64,000 nucleotides of DNA from Sphingopyxis panaciterrae (GTDB lineage: Bacteria > Pseudomonadota > Alphaproteobacteria > Sphingomonadales > Sphingomonadaceae), in contig NZ_JAASQN010000009.1 of assembly GCF_011762125.1 (NCBI RefSeq), positions 62,001-126,000 on the forward strand, written 5' to 3'. Below are positions 24,531-32,041 of this stretch, one piece after another (within the stretch, counting starts at the first letter, position 1; each line of letters begins with the position of its first letter). The notes below the pieces were generated by a model. It was given only the letters and a program-made list of their open reading frames with translations. It was not told the origin of the DNA and did not search any database. Position numbers and translations under genes: made by a program.

Positions 24531-24566
24531 CAAAAAAAGGGGCGCCGCCCGCAGGCGCCGCCCCTT
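24531..24566 (-). terminator. rho-independent terminator of the OmpA lipoprotein gene
   Basis: Read on the minus strand, AAGGGGCGGCGCC and GGCGGCGCCCCTT form a GC-rich stem with a five-base loop, followed by seven T (plus-strand A run at 24532-24538). It lies about 20 bases after the stop codon of the gene at 24587-25276. Confidence 0.75.
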
Positions 24567-24586
24567 CGGTTCCACGGGAGTGGAAA

Positions 24587-25276
24587 TCAGCGTGCGTTGT
24601 TGACGTCGTTCTGGGTCACCGGCGCGATGCGGATTTCGACGCGGCGGTTGCACTGATAATCGGCCTCGCTGCGTTCGGGCGAGCATTTGAGCTGCGATTC
24701 GCCATAGCCCATCGTCGCCATGCGCGCGCGCTGGATGCCGCGGCCGCCCAGATAGTCGGCGACCGACGCGGCGCGGCGTTCGGACAGGCCCTGGTTATAG
24801 CTGTCGCTGCCGGTCGAATCGGTGTGGCCATAAACGTCGATATAGGTGCTCGGATATTCGGCGAGCGTCGCCGCGACATTGTCGAGCGCGCTGCGGAACT
24901 GCGACTTCACCAATGCGCTGTTATAGTCGAAGGTGACGTCGCCGGGCATGTTGAGCACCAGCTGGTCGCCCTGGCGTTCGACGTCGATGCCGGTGCCCGC
25001 GGTGCGTTCGCGCAGCTTCTTTTCCTGCTGGTCCATATAATAGCCGGCGCCTGCGCCCGCGACCGCGCCGATGCCGGCGCCGACGATTTCCTCGGTCCGG
25101 CTGTTCTTGCCGCCGATGAGGTCACCGAGCAGATAGCCGCCCAGCGCGCCGCCGACGCCGCCGATCGCGGCCTTCGAAATCTTCTTCTCGCCGGTCACCG
25201 GATCGGTAACGCAGGCGCTCAGCGACAACGCGCCGATGCTCGCGAGGAGGGTGAGCCTGATCATGTTGGTCTTCAT
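24587..25276 (-). CDS. OmpA-family peptidoglycan-associated lipoprotein
   Basis: A 229-residue outer-membrane lipoprotein. The signal ends in LSLSAC (Cys22). A glycine-zipper segment follows (AAIGGVGGALGGYLLGDLIG at about 36-55, and GAGIGAVAGAGAGYYMD). The C-terminal OmpA domain (about 110-215) contains YIDVYGHTDSTGSDSYNQGL and SERRAASVADYL, which bind diaminopimelate in peptidoglycan. It therefore links the outer membrane to the cell wall. Two Cys (KCSPER, YQCNRR) near the end may form a disulfide. It is a single gene with its own terminator. Confidence 0.93.
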   Translation of the reverse strand: MKTNMIRLTLLASIGALSLSACVTDPVTGEKKISKAAIGGVGGALGGYLLGDLIGGKNSRTEEIVGAGIGAVAGAGAGYYMDQQEKKLRERTAGTGIDVERQGDQLVLNMPGDVTFDYNSALVKSQFRSALDNVAATLAEYPSTYIDVYGHTDSTGSDSYNQGLSERRAASVADYLGGRGIQRARMATMGYGESQLKCSPERSEADYQCNRRVEIRIAPVTQNDVNNAR

Positions 25277-25511
25277 TTTTGCGCTCCCTTGTCTGGCGGC
25301 CTGAACCCGGAATCATGCGATGGCCGCCTTTTCATGCCGATAACATATGGCCGGGCAACTGGTTCCAAAATTCGCCTGAACCCGGACTGAGCGGGGCGTT
25401 CAGTCGCGCGCCATTGTGCAATGCCGCGCCTTTCGCTTATAGGGTGAGCATGACCGAAGCTGACACTGAAGCTGATAGGGGCCGGGCGCCGATGCGCCGT
25501 ATAATCGCCCG

Positions 25512-26834
25512 ATGAGCCCTTTCCCATGGGGCGACGTCGCGATCATCGCGATCCTCGTCCTCCTCAACGGCGTTTTCGCCATGTCCGAACTGGCCATCGT
25601 GTCATCGCGTGACCCGCGGTTGCAGGCGGCCGAGAAGCGCGGCAGCCGCGGCGCCAGGATTGCGCGCCAGCTTGCCTCCGATCCGGGGCGTTTCCTGTCG
25701 ACGGTGCAGGTCGGCATCACCCTGATCGGTGTTCTGACCGGCGCCTATTCGGGCGCCAGCCTGGGCCAGCCGGTCGCGGAGCGCTTGCAGGCGCTGTTCG
25801 GCCTCGATGCCGAGACGGCCTTGTCGGTGGCTTTTGCCGTCGTCATCGCGCTCACCACCTATGTTTCGCTGATCGCGGGTGAGCTTGTACCCAAGCAGTT
25901 CGCGCTGCGTGCACCCGAACGGATCGCGATCATCGTCGCACCGATGATGTACTGGCTGTCGAAAATCGGCGCGCCGCTCGTCTGGTTGCTCGACGCGAGT
26001 TCGGGGCTGGTGTTTCGCCTGCTCGGCCTCAACCGCGAATCGGAAGACCGGGTGACCGCCGAGGAATTGCACCTGATCGTCGCCGAAGCGTCGAAATCGG
26101 GGGTGATCGAGGAAAGCGAGCGCGCGATCATCTCGGGCGTCGTCCGCCTGGCCGACCGCCCGGTGCGCGAGGTGATGACGCCGCGCAAGGATGTCGACTG
26201 GGTCGATATCTCGCTCGATGCGCGCGGGGTGCGCGACAAATTGCTCGAAACCCCGCACAGCCGCCTGCCCGTCGCGCGCGGATCGGTCGACGATATTGTC
26301 GGTGTCGTGCAGGCGCGCGATATCGCCGCGGCGCTGTTTCAGGGCGAGGTGCTCGACCTCGAGCAGTTGATGCGCCCGGCGAAGGTCATCCACGACCAGA
26401 TCGATGCGATGGACGCGCTCGAAGCGTTGCGCGCCGCCGACGTGCCGATGCTGTTCGTTCACGACGAATATGGTCATTTCGAAGGACTGGTGACCCCCGC
26501 CGACCTGCTGGCGGCGATCGCGGGCGAATTCGCGTCGGATCAGGATATCGGCAGCGAGCCGTTCGTCGTCGAACGCGACGACGGCAGTCTGCTGATCGCG
26601 GGGTCGATGCCCGCCGACCAGATGGCCGAGCGGCTGGGGATCGAACTGGACGACGACCGCGATTATGCGACCGCGGCGGGCCACGCGCTCGCGATCCTCA
26701 AGCACCTGCCCACCGAGGGTGAGAAATTCACCGACAAGGGCTGGCGTTTCGAGATCGTCGACATGGACGGGCGCAAGATCGACAAGCTGCTCGTCACCGA
26801 AATCAGCAAGCCGAAGGATGAGGACGCGGACTAG
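25512..26834 (+). CDS. hemolysin/CorC-family protein (CNNM transporter domain + CBS pair)
   Basis: A 440-residue protein. The N-terminal DUF21/CNNM membrane domain (about 1-180) includes LNGVFAMSELAIVSSRDPRL, STVQVGITLIGVLTGAYSG and LIAGELVPKQFAL. Two CBS motifs follow (about 205-335; VREVMTPRKDVDWVD, FVHDEYGHFEGLVTPADLL), then the CorC/HlyC C-terminal domain (about 350-430). Relatives act in Mg2+/Co2+ homeostasis; the hemolysin name is historical. The ATG at 25512 has no strong ribosome binding site. A long inverted repeat begins just after its stop. Confidence 0.92.
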   Translation: MSPFPWGDVAIIAILVLLNGVFAMSELAIVSSRDPRLQAAEKRGSRGARIARQLASDPGRFLSTVQVGITLIGVLTGAYSGASLGQPVAERLQALFGLDAETALSVAFAVVIALTTYVSLIAGELVPKQFALRAPERIAIIVAPMMYWLSKIGAPLVWLLDASSGLVFRLLGLNRESEDRVTAEELHLIVAEASKSGVIEESERAIISGVVRLADRPVREVMTPRKDVDWVDISLDARGVRDKLLETPHSRLPVARGSVDDIVGVVQARDIAAALFQGEVLDLEQLMRPAKVIHDQIDAMDALEALRAADVPMLFVHDEYGHFEGLVTPADLLAAIAGEFASDQDIGSEPFVVERDDGSLLIAGSMPADQMAERLGIELDDDRDYATAAGHALAILKHLPTEGEKFTDKGWRFEIVDMDGRKIDKLLVTEISKPKDEDAD

Positions 26835-26836
26835 AC

Positions 26837-26903
26837 GGCGCTTAAAGCCACAAAAACCCCGCATGCAGGCCTCTAAAATGAGTCCTTTGCGGCTTTAAGC
26901 GCC
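26837..26903. terminator. long-loop inverted repeat after the CorC-family gene
   Basis: GGCGCTTAAAGCC (26837-26849) and GGCTTTAAGCGCC (26891-26903) are a perfect 13-base inverted repeat with 41 bases between. Flanking bases extend the pairing imperfectly. It starts two bases after the stop codon. It is not followed by a clear T run, so terminator function is inference, and a dispersed repeat is the alternative. Confidence 0.5.
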
Positions 26904-26982
26904 GCCGCGTCCTCGCGCAGTGCCGAATGGACGATGTCCATATCGGGGCTTTTTCGAGGGCAGCGACAGTTTTCGACGTCCA

Positions 26983-27011
26983 GCGGGACCCCGGATCAAG
27001 TCCGGGGTGAC
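26983..27011. repeat. CCCCGGACTTGATCCGGGG repeat, one-arm copy
   Basis: Only the right-hand arm, CGGGACCCCGGATCAAGTCC with GGGGTGACGA, is present. It is preceded by CAGTTTTCGACGTCCAG as in the other copies, and followed by GAACGGCAACTTCCGGCCG. The left arm has been lost. Confidence 0.7.
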
Positions 27012-27072
27012 GATGAGGGGAACGGCAACTTCCGGCCGTAAACGGACCTGCCGGGCTCCTCCAACCGGCGGA

Positions 27073-27768
27073 TCAGAGTTCGCCGCCGAGCGCGCCGTAC
27101 TTCGCTTCGAACCCGGCCTTGTCGCCGCGCGCGAGATAGCCCGCCTGGTCGACGATATTGTCGCGCGCGATGCGGCCCTGGAAGGCGCCGAGCTGCGGAT
27201 CGATCGTCGCGACGTCGGCGTCGGTCCAGTCGGCGATCTGCCGGAAGCTGGTGACGCCGAGGCCGCCGAGCAGCGCGACCATCTTGGGGCCGACGCCCTT
27301 CAGCAATTGCAGATTGTCGGTTTTCGCCGCCGCGGCGGCAGGGGCCGGTGCGGGAGCCGGAACGGTCGGTTCCTCGGGAACGATGGGCTCCGGTTCCGGC
27401 GCTGACGGCGGCGCGGGTTCGGGAGCGGGCGGTGTTTCGGCGGGGGGTGCTGCCGGGACCGACGGCTCTTCGGGGATGTCCAGCGCGGGCGCGGCCTTGG
27501 GGGCAGGGCGCGCCTTGGCAACGGGCTTGGCGAGCGGTGCGGGCGTCGGCGTCGGCGCGGGGGCCGGCGCGATCGGTTTGAAGCGCGCCGGTTCGGCGGC
27601 GACGATGTCGGGCTTGGCGGGTTCGAGCGGCTTGCGCGGTTCGGCTGCGGGAGCGACCGGCGGCGCGATTTCCTCCGGCTTCTTGCGGCGCAGCAGCCAC
27701 CAGAGCAGCACGATCGCGACGACGAGGCCGACGACGGCGATGATCCAATTTTCCTGAAGCCAAATCAT
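27073..27768 (-). CDS. membrane-anchored Pro/Ala-rich protein with helix-hairpin-helix domain
   Basis: A 231-residue protein. One transmembrane helix at about 8-26 (WIIAVVGLVVAIVLLWWLL) is followed by RRKK, so the rest probably faces the cytoplasm. Residues 30-150 are a Pro/Ala/Glu linker. The C-terminal 80 residues hold a helix-hairpin-helix fold (LQLLKGVGPKMVALLGGLGV, then SFRQIADWT). Similar domains occur in flap-endonuclease-like or DUF4332 proteins and bind nucleic acid. It could tether DNA to the membrane, but that is inference. It sits downstream of purD on the same strand, with 60 bases between. Confidence 0.82.
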   Translation of the reverse strand: MIWLQENWIIAVVGLVVAIVLLWWLLRRKKPEEIAPPVAPAAEPRKPLEPAKPDIVAAEPARFKPIAPAPAPTPTPAPLAKPVAKARPAPKAAPALDIPEEPSVPAAPPAETPPAPEPAPPSAPEPEPIVPEEPTVPAPAPAPAAAAAKTDNLQLLKGVGPKMVALLGGLGVTSFRQIADWTDADVATIDPQLGAFQGRIARDNIVDQAGYLARGDKAGFEAKYGALGGEL

Positions 27769-27828
27769 GATGAACTCCCTGCTTTCCGTCCAAGCCTATG
27801 CGTGCGCATTCGCCGCGTCCAGCGCGGC

Positions 27829-29106
27829 CTATTCGGCCTCGCGCGCGACCTCGCGCCAGCCGATGTCGCGGCGGCAGAAGCCGGTGGCGAAATCGAGCCT
27901 GTCGACCGCGGCATAGGCGCGCGCCTGCGCCTCGGTCACGGTGCGGCCGGTCGCGGTGACATTGAGCACGCGCCCGCCTGCCGCGACGATCACGCCATCG
28001 GCGCGTGCGGTCCCGGCGTGGAAGACCCGGACGCCGCCGGTCTCGGCCGCTGCGATCCCGCGAATGACGCCGCCTTTTTCGGGGGTCGCGGGATAGCCGT
28101 TCGCCGCCATCACCACCGTCAACGCATAATCGCTGGCAAAGGCCGGCGGCGCGGCGTCCGCGAGTTTGCCGGTCGCCGCCGCATGAAGCAGCGCGGCGAG
28201 ATCGCCGGCATAGCGCATCATCAGCACCTGGCATTCGGGGTCGCCGAAGCGGCAATTATATTCGATCAGCTTCGGCCCCGCGTCGGTGAGCATCAGCCCG
28301 GCGAAGAGGACGCCGACATAGGGCGTGCCTTCGGCGGCGAGCGTTGCCACTGTCGGCCGGATGATGCGGTCCATGACCTGCGCTTCGAGGTCCGCGGTCA
28401 AAACCGGCGCGGGGCTGTACGCGCCCATGCCGCCGGTGTTCGGCCCGACATCGCCGTCGCCGACGCGCTTGTGATCCTGCGCGCTGCCGAAAGCGATGAC
28501 GTCGGTGCCGTCGGAGAGCGCGAAGAAGCTCGCTTCCTCGCCGGTCATAAATTCCTCGATCACCACTTCGGCGCCCGCGCTGCCGAAGGCGCCATCGAAC
28601 ATGTCGTCGATCGCGGCTTCGGCCTCTTCCGGCGTCTCGGCGATGATCACGCCCTTGCCCGCGGCGAGGCCGTCGGCCTTGATCACGACGGGGATCGCAA
28701 AGCCTTCGAGCACCGCGCGCGCTTCTTCGGCGCTGGTGCAGCGGACATAGGCGGCGGTCGGGATCGAGGCGCGCGCGCACAGATCCTTGGTGAAGCCTTT
28801 CGATCCTTCGAGCCGCGCCGCGGCGGCGCTGGGGCCGAAGGTGGGGATGCCGATCTCGCGCAAGCGGTCGGCAAGACCCGCGACGAGCGGCGCTTCGGGG
28901 CCGACGACGACGAAATCGATCGCATGCGCCTTCACGAAGGCGATCAGGTCATCCAGATCGTCGGCGGCGATAGCGACGCATTCGGCGTGGGCTTCGATGC
29001 CGGGGTTGCCCGGTGCGGCATAGAGCTTGGCGCAGCTTGGCGATTGTGCCAACTGCCAGCTGAGCGCATGTTCGCGGCCCCCCGAGCCCACCAGCAGGAT
29101 ATTCAT
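27829..29106 (-). CDS. purD: phosphoribosylamine-glycine ligase
   Basis: A 425-residue ATP-grasp enzyme that joins glycine to 5-phosphoribosylamine in purine synthesis. MNILLVGSGGREHALSW at the N-terminus fixes the start, and KADGLAAGKGV and GDPECQV are ATP-grasp signatures. GPNTGGMGAYSPAP is the family's own motif. Its ATG (29104-29106, minus strand) overlaps the ATG of xseA on the other strand within the tetranucleotide CATG, so each gene's upstream control sequence lies inside the other. AAGGGA precedes the start at five bases. Confidence 0.97.
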   Translation of the reverse strand: MNILLVGSGGREHALSWQLAQSPSCAKLYAAPGNPGIEAHAECVAIAADDLDDLIAFVKAHAIDFVVVGPEAPLVAGLADRLREIGIPTFGPSAAAARLEGSKGFTKDLCARASIPTAAYVRCTSAEEARAVLEGFAIPVVIKADGLAAGKGVIIAETPEEAEAAIDDMFDGAFGSAGAEVVIEEFMTGEEASFFALSDGTDVIAFGSAQDHKRVGDGDVGPNTGGMGAYSPAPVLTADLEAQVMDRIIRPTVATLAAEGTPYVGVLFAGLMLTDAGPKLIEYNCRFGDPECQVLMMRYAGDLAALLHAAATGKLADAAPPAFASDYALTVVMAANGYPATPEKGGVIRGIAAAETGGVRVFHAGTARADGVIVAAGGRVLNVTATGRTVTEAQARAYAAVDRLDFATGFCRRDIGWREVAREAE

Positions 29107-30550
29107 GTCTGTCCCTTTTCCCGATCCGGCGTCCGACGATGGCACCGAAGCGCGGCTGTTAGCCGAGGCGGCGCCCGGCGACAATGTTCCGCCGCTGTCG
29201 GTCAGCCAATTGTCGGCGGCGATCAAGCGCACGGTCGAGGACGGCTTTGCGCGCGTGCGCGTGCGCGGCGAGCTGTCGGGCGCGAAACGCGCCGCGTCGG
29301 GGCATTTCTATGCGGCGCTCAAAGACGATAATGCGCTGATCGACATGGTGATGTGGAAGGGGCAGGCGGGGCGGCTCGCCTTCCGGCCCGAAGACGGGAT
29401 CGAGGTGATCGCGACCGGCAAGCTCACCACTTACCCCGGCCGCTCCAAATATCAGCTGGTCGTCGACACGCTCGAGGTCGCGGGCGAGGGCGCGTTGATG
29501 CTGTTGTTCGAAAAGCTGAAGGCGCGGCTCGGCGCCGAGGGGCTGTTCGACCGCGAGCGTAAACAGCGCCTGCCCGTGCTGCCGCGCACGATCGGGGTCG
29601 TCACCTCGCCGACCGGCGCGGTGATTCGCGACATTCTCCACCGCCTCGCCGATCGCTGTCCGACGCATGTTATCGTCTGGCCGGTGCTGGTGCAGGGCGA
29701 CGGCGCCGCGGCGCAGGTAGCCAATGCCGTGCGCGGTTTCGACGCGATCCGTCCGGGCGGGCCGGTGCCGCGCCCCGACCTGGTCATCGTCGCGCGCGGC
29801 GGCGGCTCGATCGAGGATCTGTGGGCGTTCAACGAAGAGATTGTGGTGCGCGCGATCGCCGACTGCCGGATTCCGACGATCAGCGCGGTGGGGCACGAGA
29901 CCGATGTTACCCTCGCCGACCATGCCGCCGACGTGCGCGCGCCGACCCCGACCGCCGCCGCCGAAATGGCGGTACCGGTGCGTGCCGAGCTCACCGCGCA
30001 GCTTGCGACATGGGGCGGACGGATCATCGGCGCCGCGAACCGGCATCATGCGCTGGGCAGCGAGCGGCTGGTCGCGCTCGCGCGTCATCTGCCGCGCCGC
30101 GAGGCGCTCTATGCGCCGCAGCGCCAGCGGCTCGACGATCATGGCGACCGGCTCGATCGCGCGCAGCGCCACCGGCTCGCGGTGATATCGGAACGGCTGG
30201 CGACGCGCGGTGCGGCGCTGCGCCCCGCCCTGCTCGCGCGCCGCTGGGATCGCGACCGCGCCTTGATCGAAGGGCTGGGGCGGCTGCTGGGCAGCCTCGA
30301 TCCGCGCGCCTTGTTGTCGCGCGGCTATGCGATGGTGCGTGATAGCGGCGGCGCGATCGTGACGACCGCCGGCAAGGCGCGCGGTGCGGGGCATTTGCGG
30401 CTGCAGTTCGCCGATGGCGAGGTGCCGGTGCAGATCAGCGACGGCGATCTGCTGCCGCCGCCTTCATCATCATCGCCGCCGGACGCGCCCAAACCGGCGC
30501 GCAAACCGCCAGCGGCATCGCCGGGGCGAGGGCAGGGTGAGCTCTTCTGA
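29105..30550 (+). CDS. xseA: exodeoxyribonuclease VII large subunit
   Basis: A 481-residue subunit of the single-strand-specific exonuclease ExoVII. The OB-fold begins at PLSVSQLSAAIKRTVEDGFA (about 36-55). The nuclease core carries GVVTSPTGAVIRDI, DLVIVARGGGSIEDLWAFNE and AVGHETDVTLADHAADVRA. The C-terminal third is a long helical, Arg-rich region, and the tail is Pro-rich. The ATG at 29105 gives a 35-residue N-terminal extension before the OB-fold. A later start would avoid overlapping the purD start codon, but no better ribosome binding site was seen. xseB is not in the window. Confidence 0.93.
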   Translation: MSVPFPDPASDDGTEARLLAEAAPGDNVPPLSVSQLSAAIKRTVEDGFARVRVRGELSGAKRAASGHFYAALKDDNALIDMVMWKGQAGRLAFRPEDGIEVIATGKLTTYPGRSKYQLVVDTLEVAGEGALMLLFEKLKARLGAEGLFDRERKQRLPVLPRTIGVVTSPTGAVIRDILHRLADRCPTHVIVWPVLVQGDGAAAQVANAVRGFDAIRPGGPVPRPDLVIVARGGGSIEDLWAFNEEIVVRAIADCRIPTISAVGHETDVTLADHAADVRAPTPTAAAEMAVPVRAELTAQLATWGGRIIGAANRHHALGSERLVALARHLPRREALYAPQRQRLDDHGDRLDRAQRHRLAVISERLATRGAALRPALLARRWDRDRALIEGLGRLLGSLDPRALLSRGYAMVRDSGGAIVTTAGKARGAGHLRLQFADGEVPVQISDGDLLPPPSSSSPPDAPKPARKPPAASPGRGQGELF

Positions 30551-30626
30551 ATCGTCCGGGGGTGGCCGCAAGACGCGATGCTGTTATAGTCGGAGGCTAA
30601 CCCGCCTGCCATATGGATCCCGAATC

Positions 30627-30839
30627 ATGCTGATCGCCAGCCGCAACCGCCTCGCCACGCTCCAGTACGGGCCCAATGGCTTTCGCATCGTGTCGCCGGG
30701 CGACCATGTGCTGTGCGCGGTGACCGGCGCGGCGATCGGGCTCGAAGAATTGCGCTATTGGTCGGTGGCGCGGCAGGAACCCTATGCCACCGCCGCGATC
30801 TCGGTGCAGGCAGCGCTGGACGATATCCGCAGCGCATGA
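30627..30839 (+). CDS. DUF2093 domain protein
   Basis: A 70-residue protein. NGFRIVSPGDHVLCAVTGAA, then IGLEELRYWSVARQEPYA, is the DUF2093 pattern, a short alphaproteobacterial family of unknown function. The single Cys lies in LCAVTG. It lies 76 bases after xseA. Its stop overlaps the start of the M23 peptidase gene as ATGA, so the two are probably translated together. Confidence 0.88.
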   Translation: MLIASRNRLATLQYGPNGFRIVSPGDHVLCAVTGAAIGLEELRYWSVARQEPYATAAISVQAALDDIRSA

Positions 30840-31774
30840 GCGGCCGGACGTACCGCGCCCGTTGCACGGCCGCCTTGCCCCTGCTCCTCGTCACCGCGAG
30901 CTGCGTTCCGCCCGCCGACACACCCGCGCCATCGCCGCCGCCCGCCGCCAGCCCGGCGCCGGTCCCTTCGTCTCCGGCCCCAACCCCGGCCCCGCCGCGC
31001 GCGCCGGTGCGCCATGATTTCGTCCTGCGCGGCGCCGCCGAACAGGGCGGAGTGCTGATCGGCCAGGTGCCGGGCGATACCCGGACGCTGACGCTGGACG
31101 GCAAGGCGGTGCCGGTCGCCGCCGACGGCAGCTTCCTCATCGCATTCGACCGCGACGCCGAAACCGGCCAGCGCCTCGTCGCGACGCTCGCCGACGGCCG
31201 CGCGGTCGAGCGCTTCCTTCCCGTCGCCGCCGGTAGCTGGCGGATTGAAAATATCAATGCACCCTATCGCGGCAGCGCGTCGAGCGACGCCGAATTCGAA
31301 CGCCGCCGCCCCGCCGAACTGGCCCAGATCGCCGAGGCGCGTCGCGTCGATCATGCGTCGGACGGCTGGCGGCAACGCTTTCGCTGGCCGGTGACCGGGC
31401 GCCTGTCGGGCTTCTTCGGATCGCAGCGCGTCTATCAGGGCAAGCCCGGTAGCTATCATGGCGGTACCGACGTCGCGGTGCCGGCGGGGACACCCTTCGT
31501 CGCCCCCGCCGACGGCGTCGTCGTCCTCGCCGCCGCCGCGCCCTTCACGCTCGAGGGCAATCTGCTGATCGTCGATCATGGCATGGGTTTGAACAGCGCC
31601 TTCCTCCATTGCCAGCGGCTCGACGTGAAGGTCGGCGACCGCGTGGTCCAGGGGCAGCAGCTGGGGACGGTCGGCCGCACCGGCCGCGCCACGGGCCCGC
31701 ACATGCATTGGGGCCTCAAATGGCGCGACGCGCGTCTCGACCCCGGAAAACTCGCGGGACCGATGGGGAATTGA
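30836..31774 (+). CDS. M23 family metallopeptidase (LytM-type, probable lipoprotein)
   Basis: A 312-residue envelope peptidase. The N-terminal signal ends in LLLVTASC (Cys23), a slightly unusual lipobox with Thr at -3. A Pro/Ala/Ser linker follows (about 25-60), then a beta-rich segment. The LytM domain at about 180-305 has the zinc residues His208 and Asp212 in YHGGTD and the HxH pair His289/His291 in GPHMHW. All metal and catalytic residues are present, so it should be an active peptidoglycan peptidase rather than an EnvC-like activator. The start overlaps the DUF2093 gene. Confidence 0.92.
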   Translation: MSGRTYRARCTAALPLLLVTASCVPPADTPAPSPPPAASPAPVPSSPAPTPAPPRAPVRHDFVLRGAAEQGGVLIGQVPGDTRTLTLDGKAVPVAADGSFLIAFDRDAETGQRLVATLADGRAVERFLPVAAGSWRIENINAPYRGSASSDAEFERRRPAELAQIAEARRVDHASDGWRQRFRWPVTGRLSGFFGSQRVYQGKPGSYHGGTDVAVPAGTPFVAPADGVVVLAAAAPFTLEGNLLIVDHGMGLNSAFLHCQRLDVKVGDRVVQGQQLGTVGRTGRATGPHMHWGLKWRDARLDPGKLAGPMGN

Positions 31775-31867
31775 TCACCGCCATTTCGGTTGAAATCGTA
31801 TCCGATGAAACAAAATTTCGCGGAACGGCCCAACTGGCGACAGAGAATTTCGCGATGTTTCCAATGT

Positions 31868-31967
31868 GTTGCAAATCCATCACTATAGTCTTCGAAACGT
31901 CATACAGCCGGGCAAATCTTCTTTACTCCCGATGAGAGAGGTCTCATTTCGCGACCCATCGGGGCGC
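31868..31967 (+). promoter_or_regulatory. conserved leader of TonB receptor 1
   Basis: About 100 bases that align without gaps to the leader of the second receptor (35005-35103). Shared words are GTTGCAAAT, CGAAACGTCA, GCCGG, a TTC/TTTACTC block, CTCAT and ATCGGGGC. This block probably contains the promoter, and either CGAAACGTCA or TTGCAA may be a -35-like element. The next 70 bases differ between the two genes, until the shared ribosome binding site. Confidence 0.6.
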
Positions 31968-32041
31968 ATTTTTTGCGCAGATGCATGGCATCTGCGCGGC
32001 ACGTCCCCGTATTCACTCATCCGGTAGCAAGGGACTGCTCT

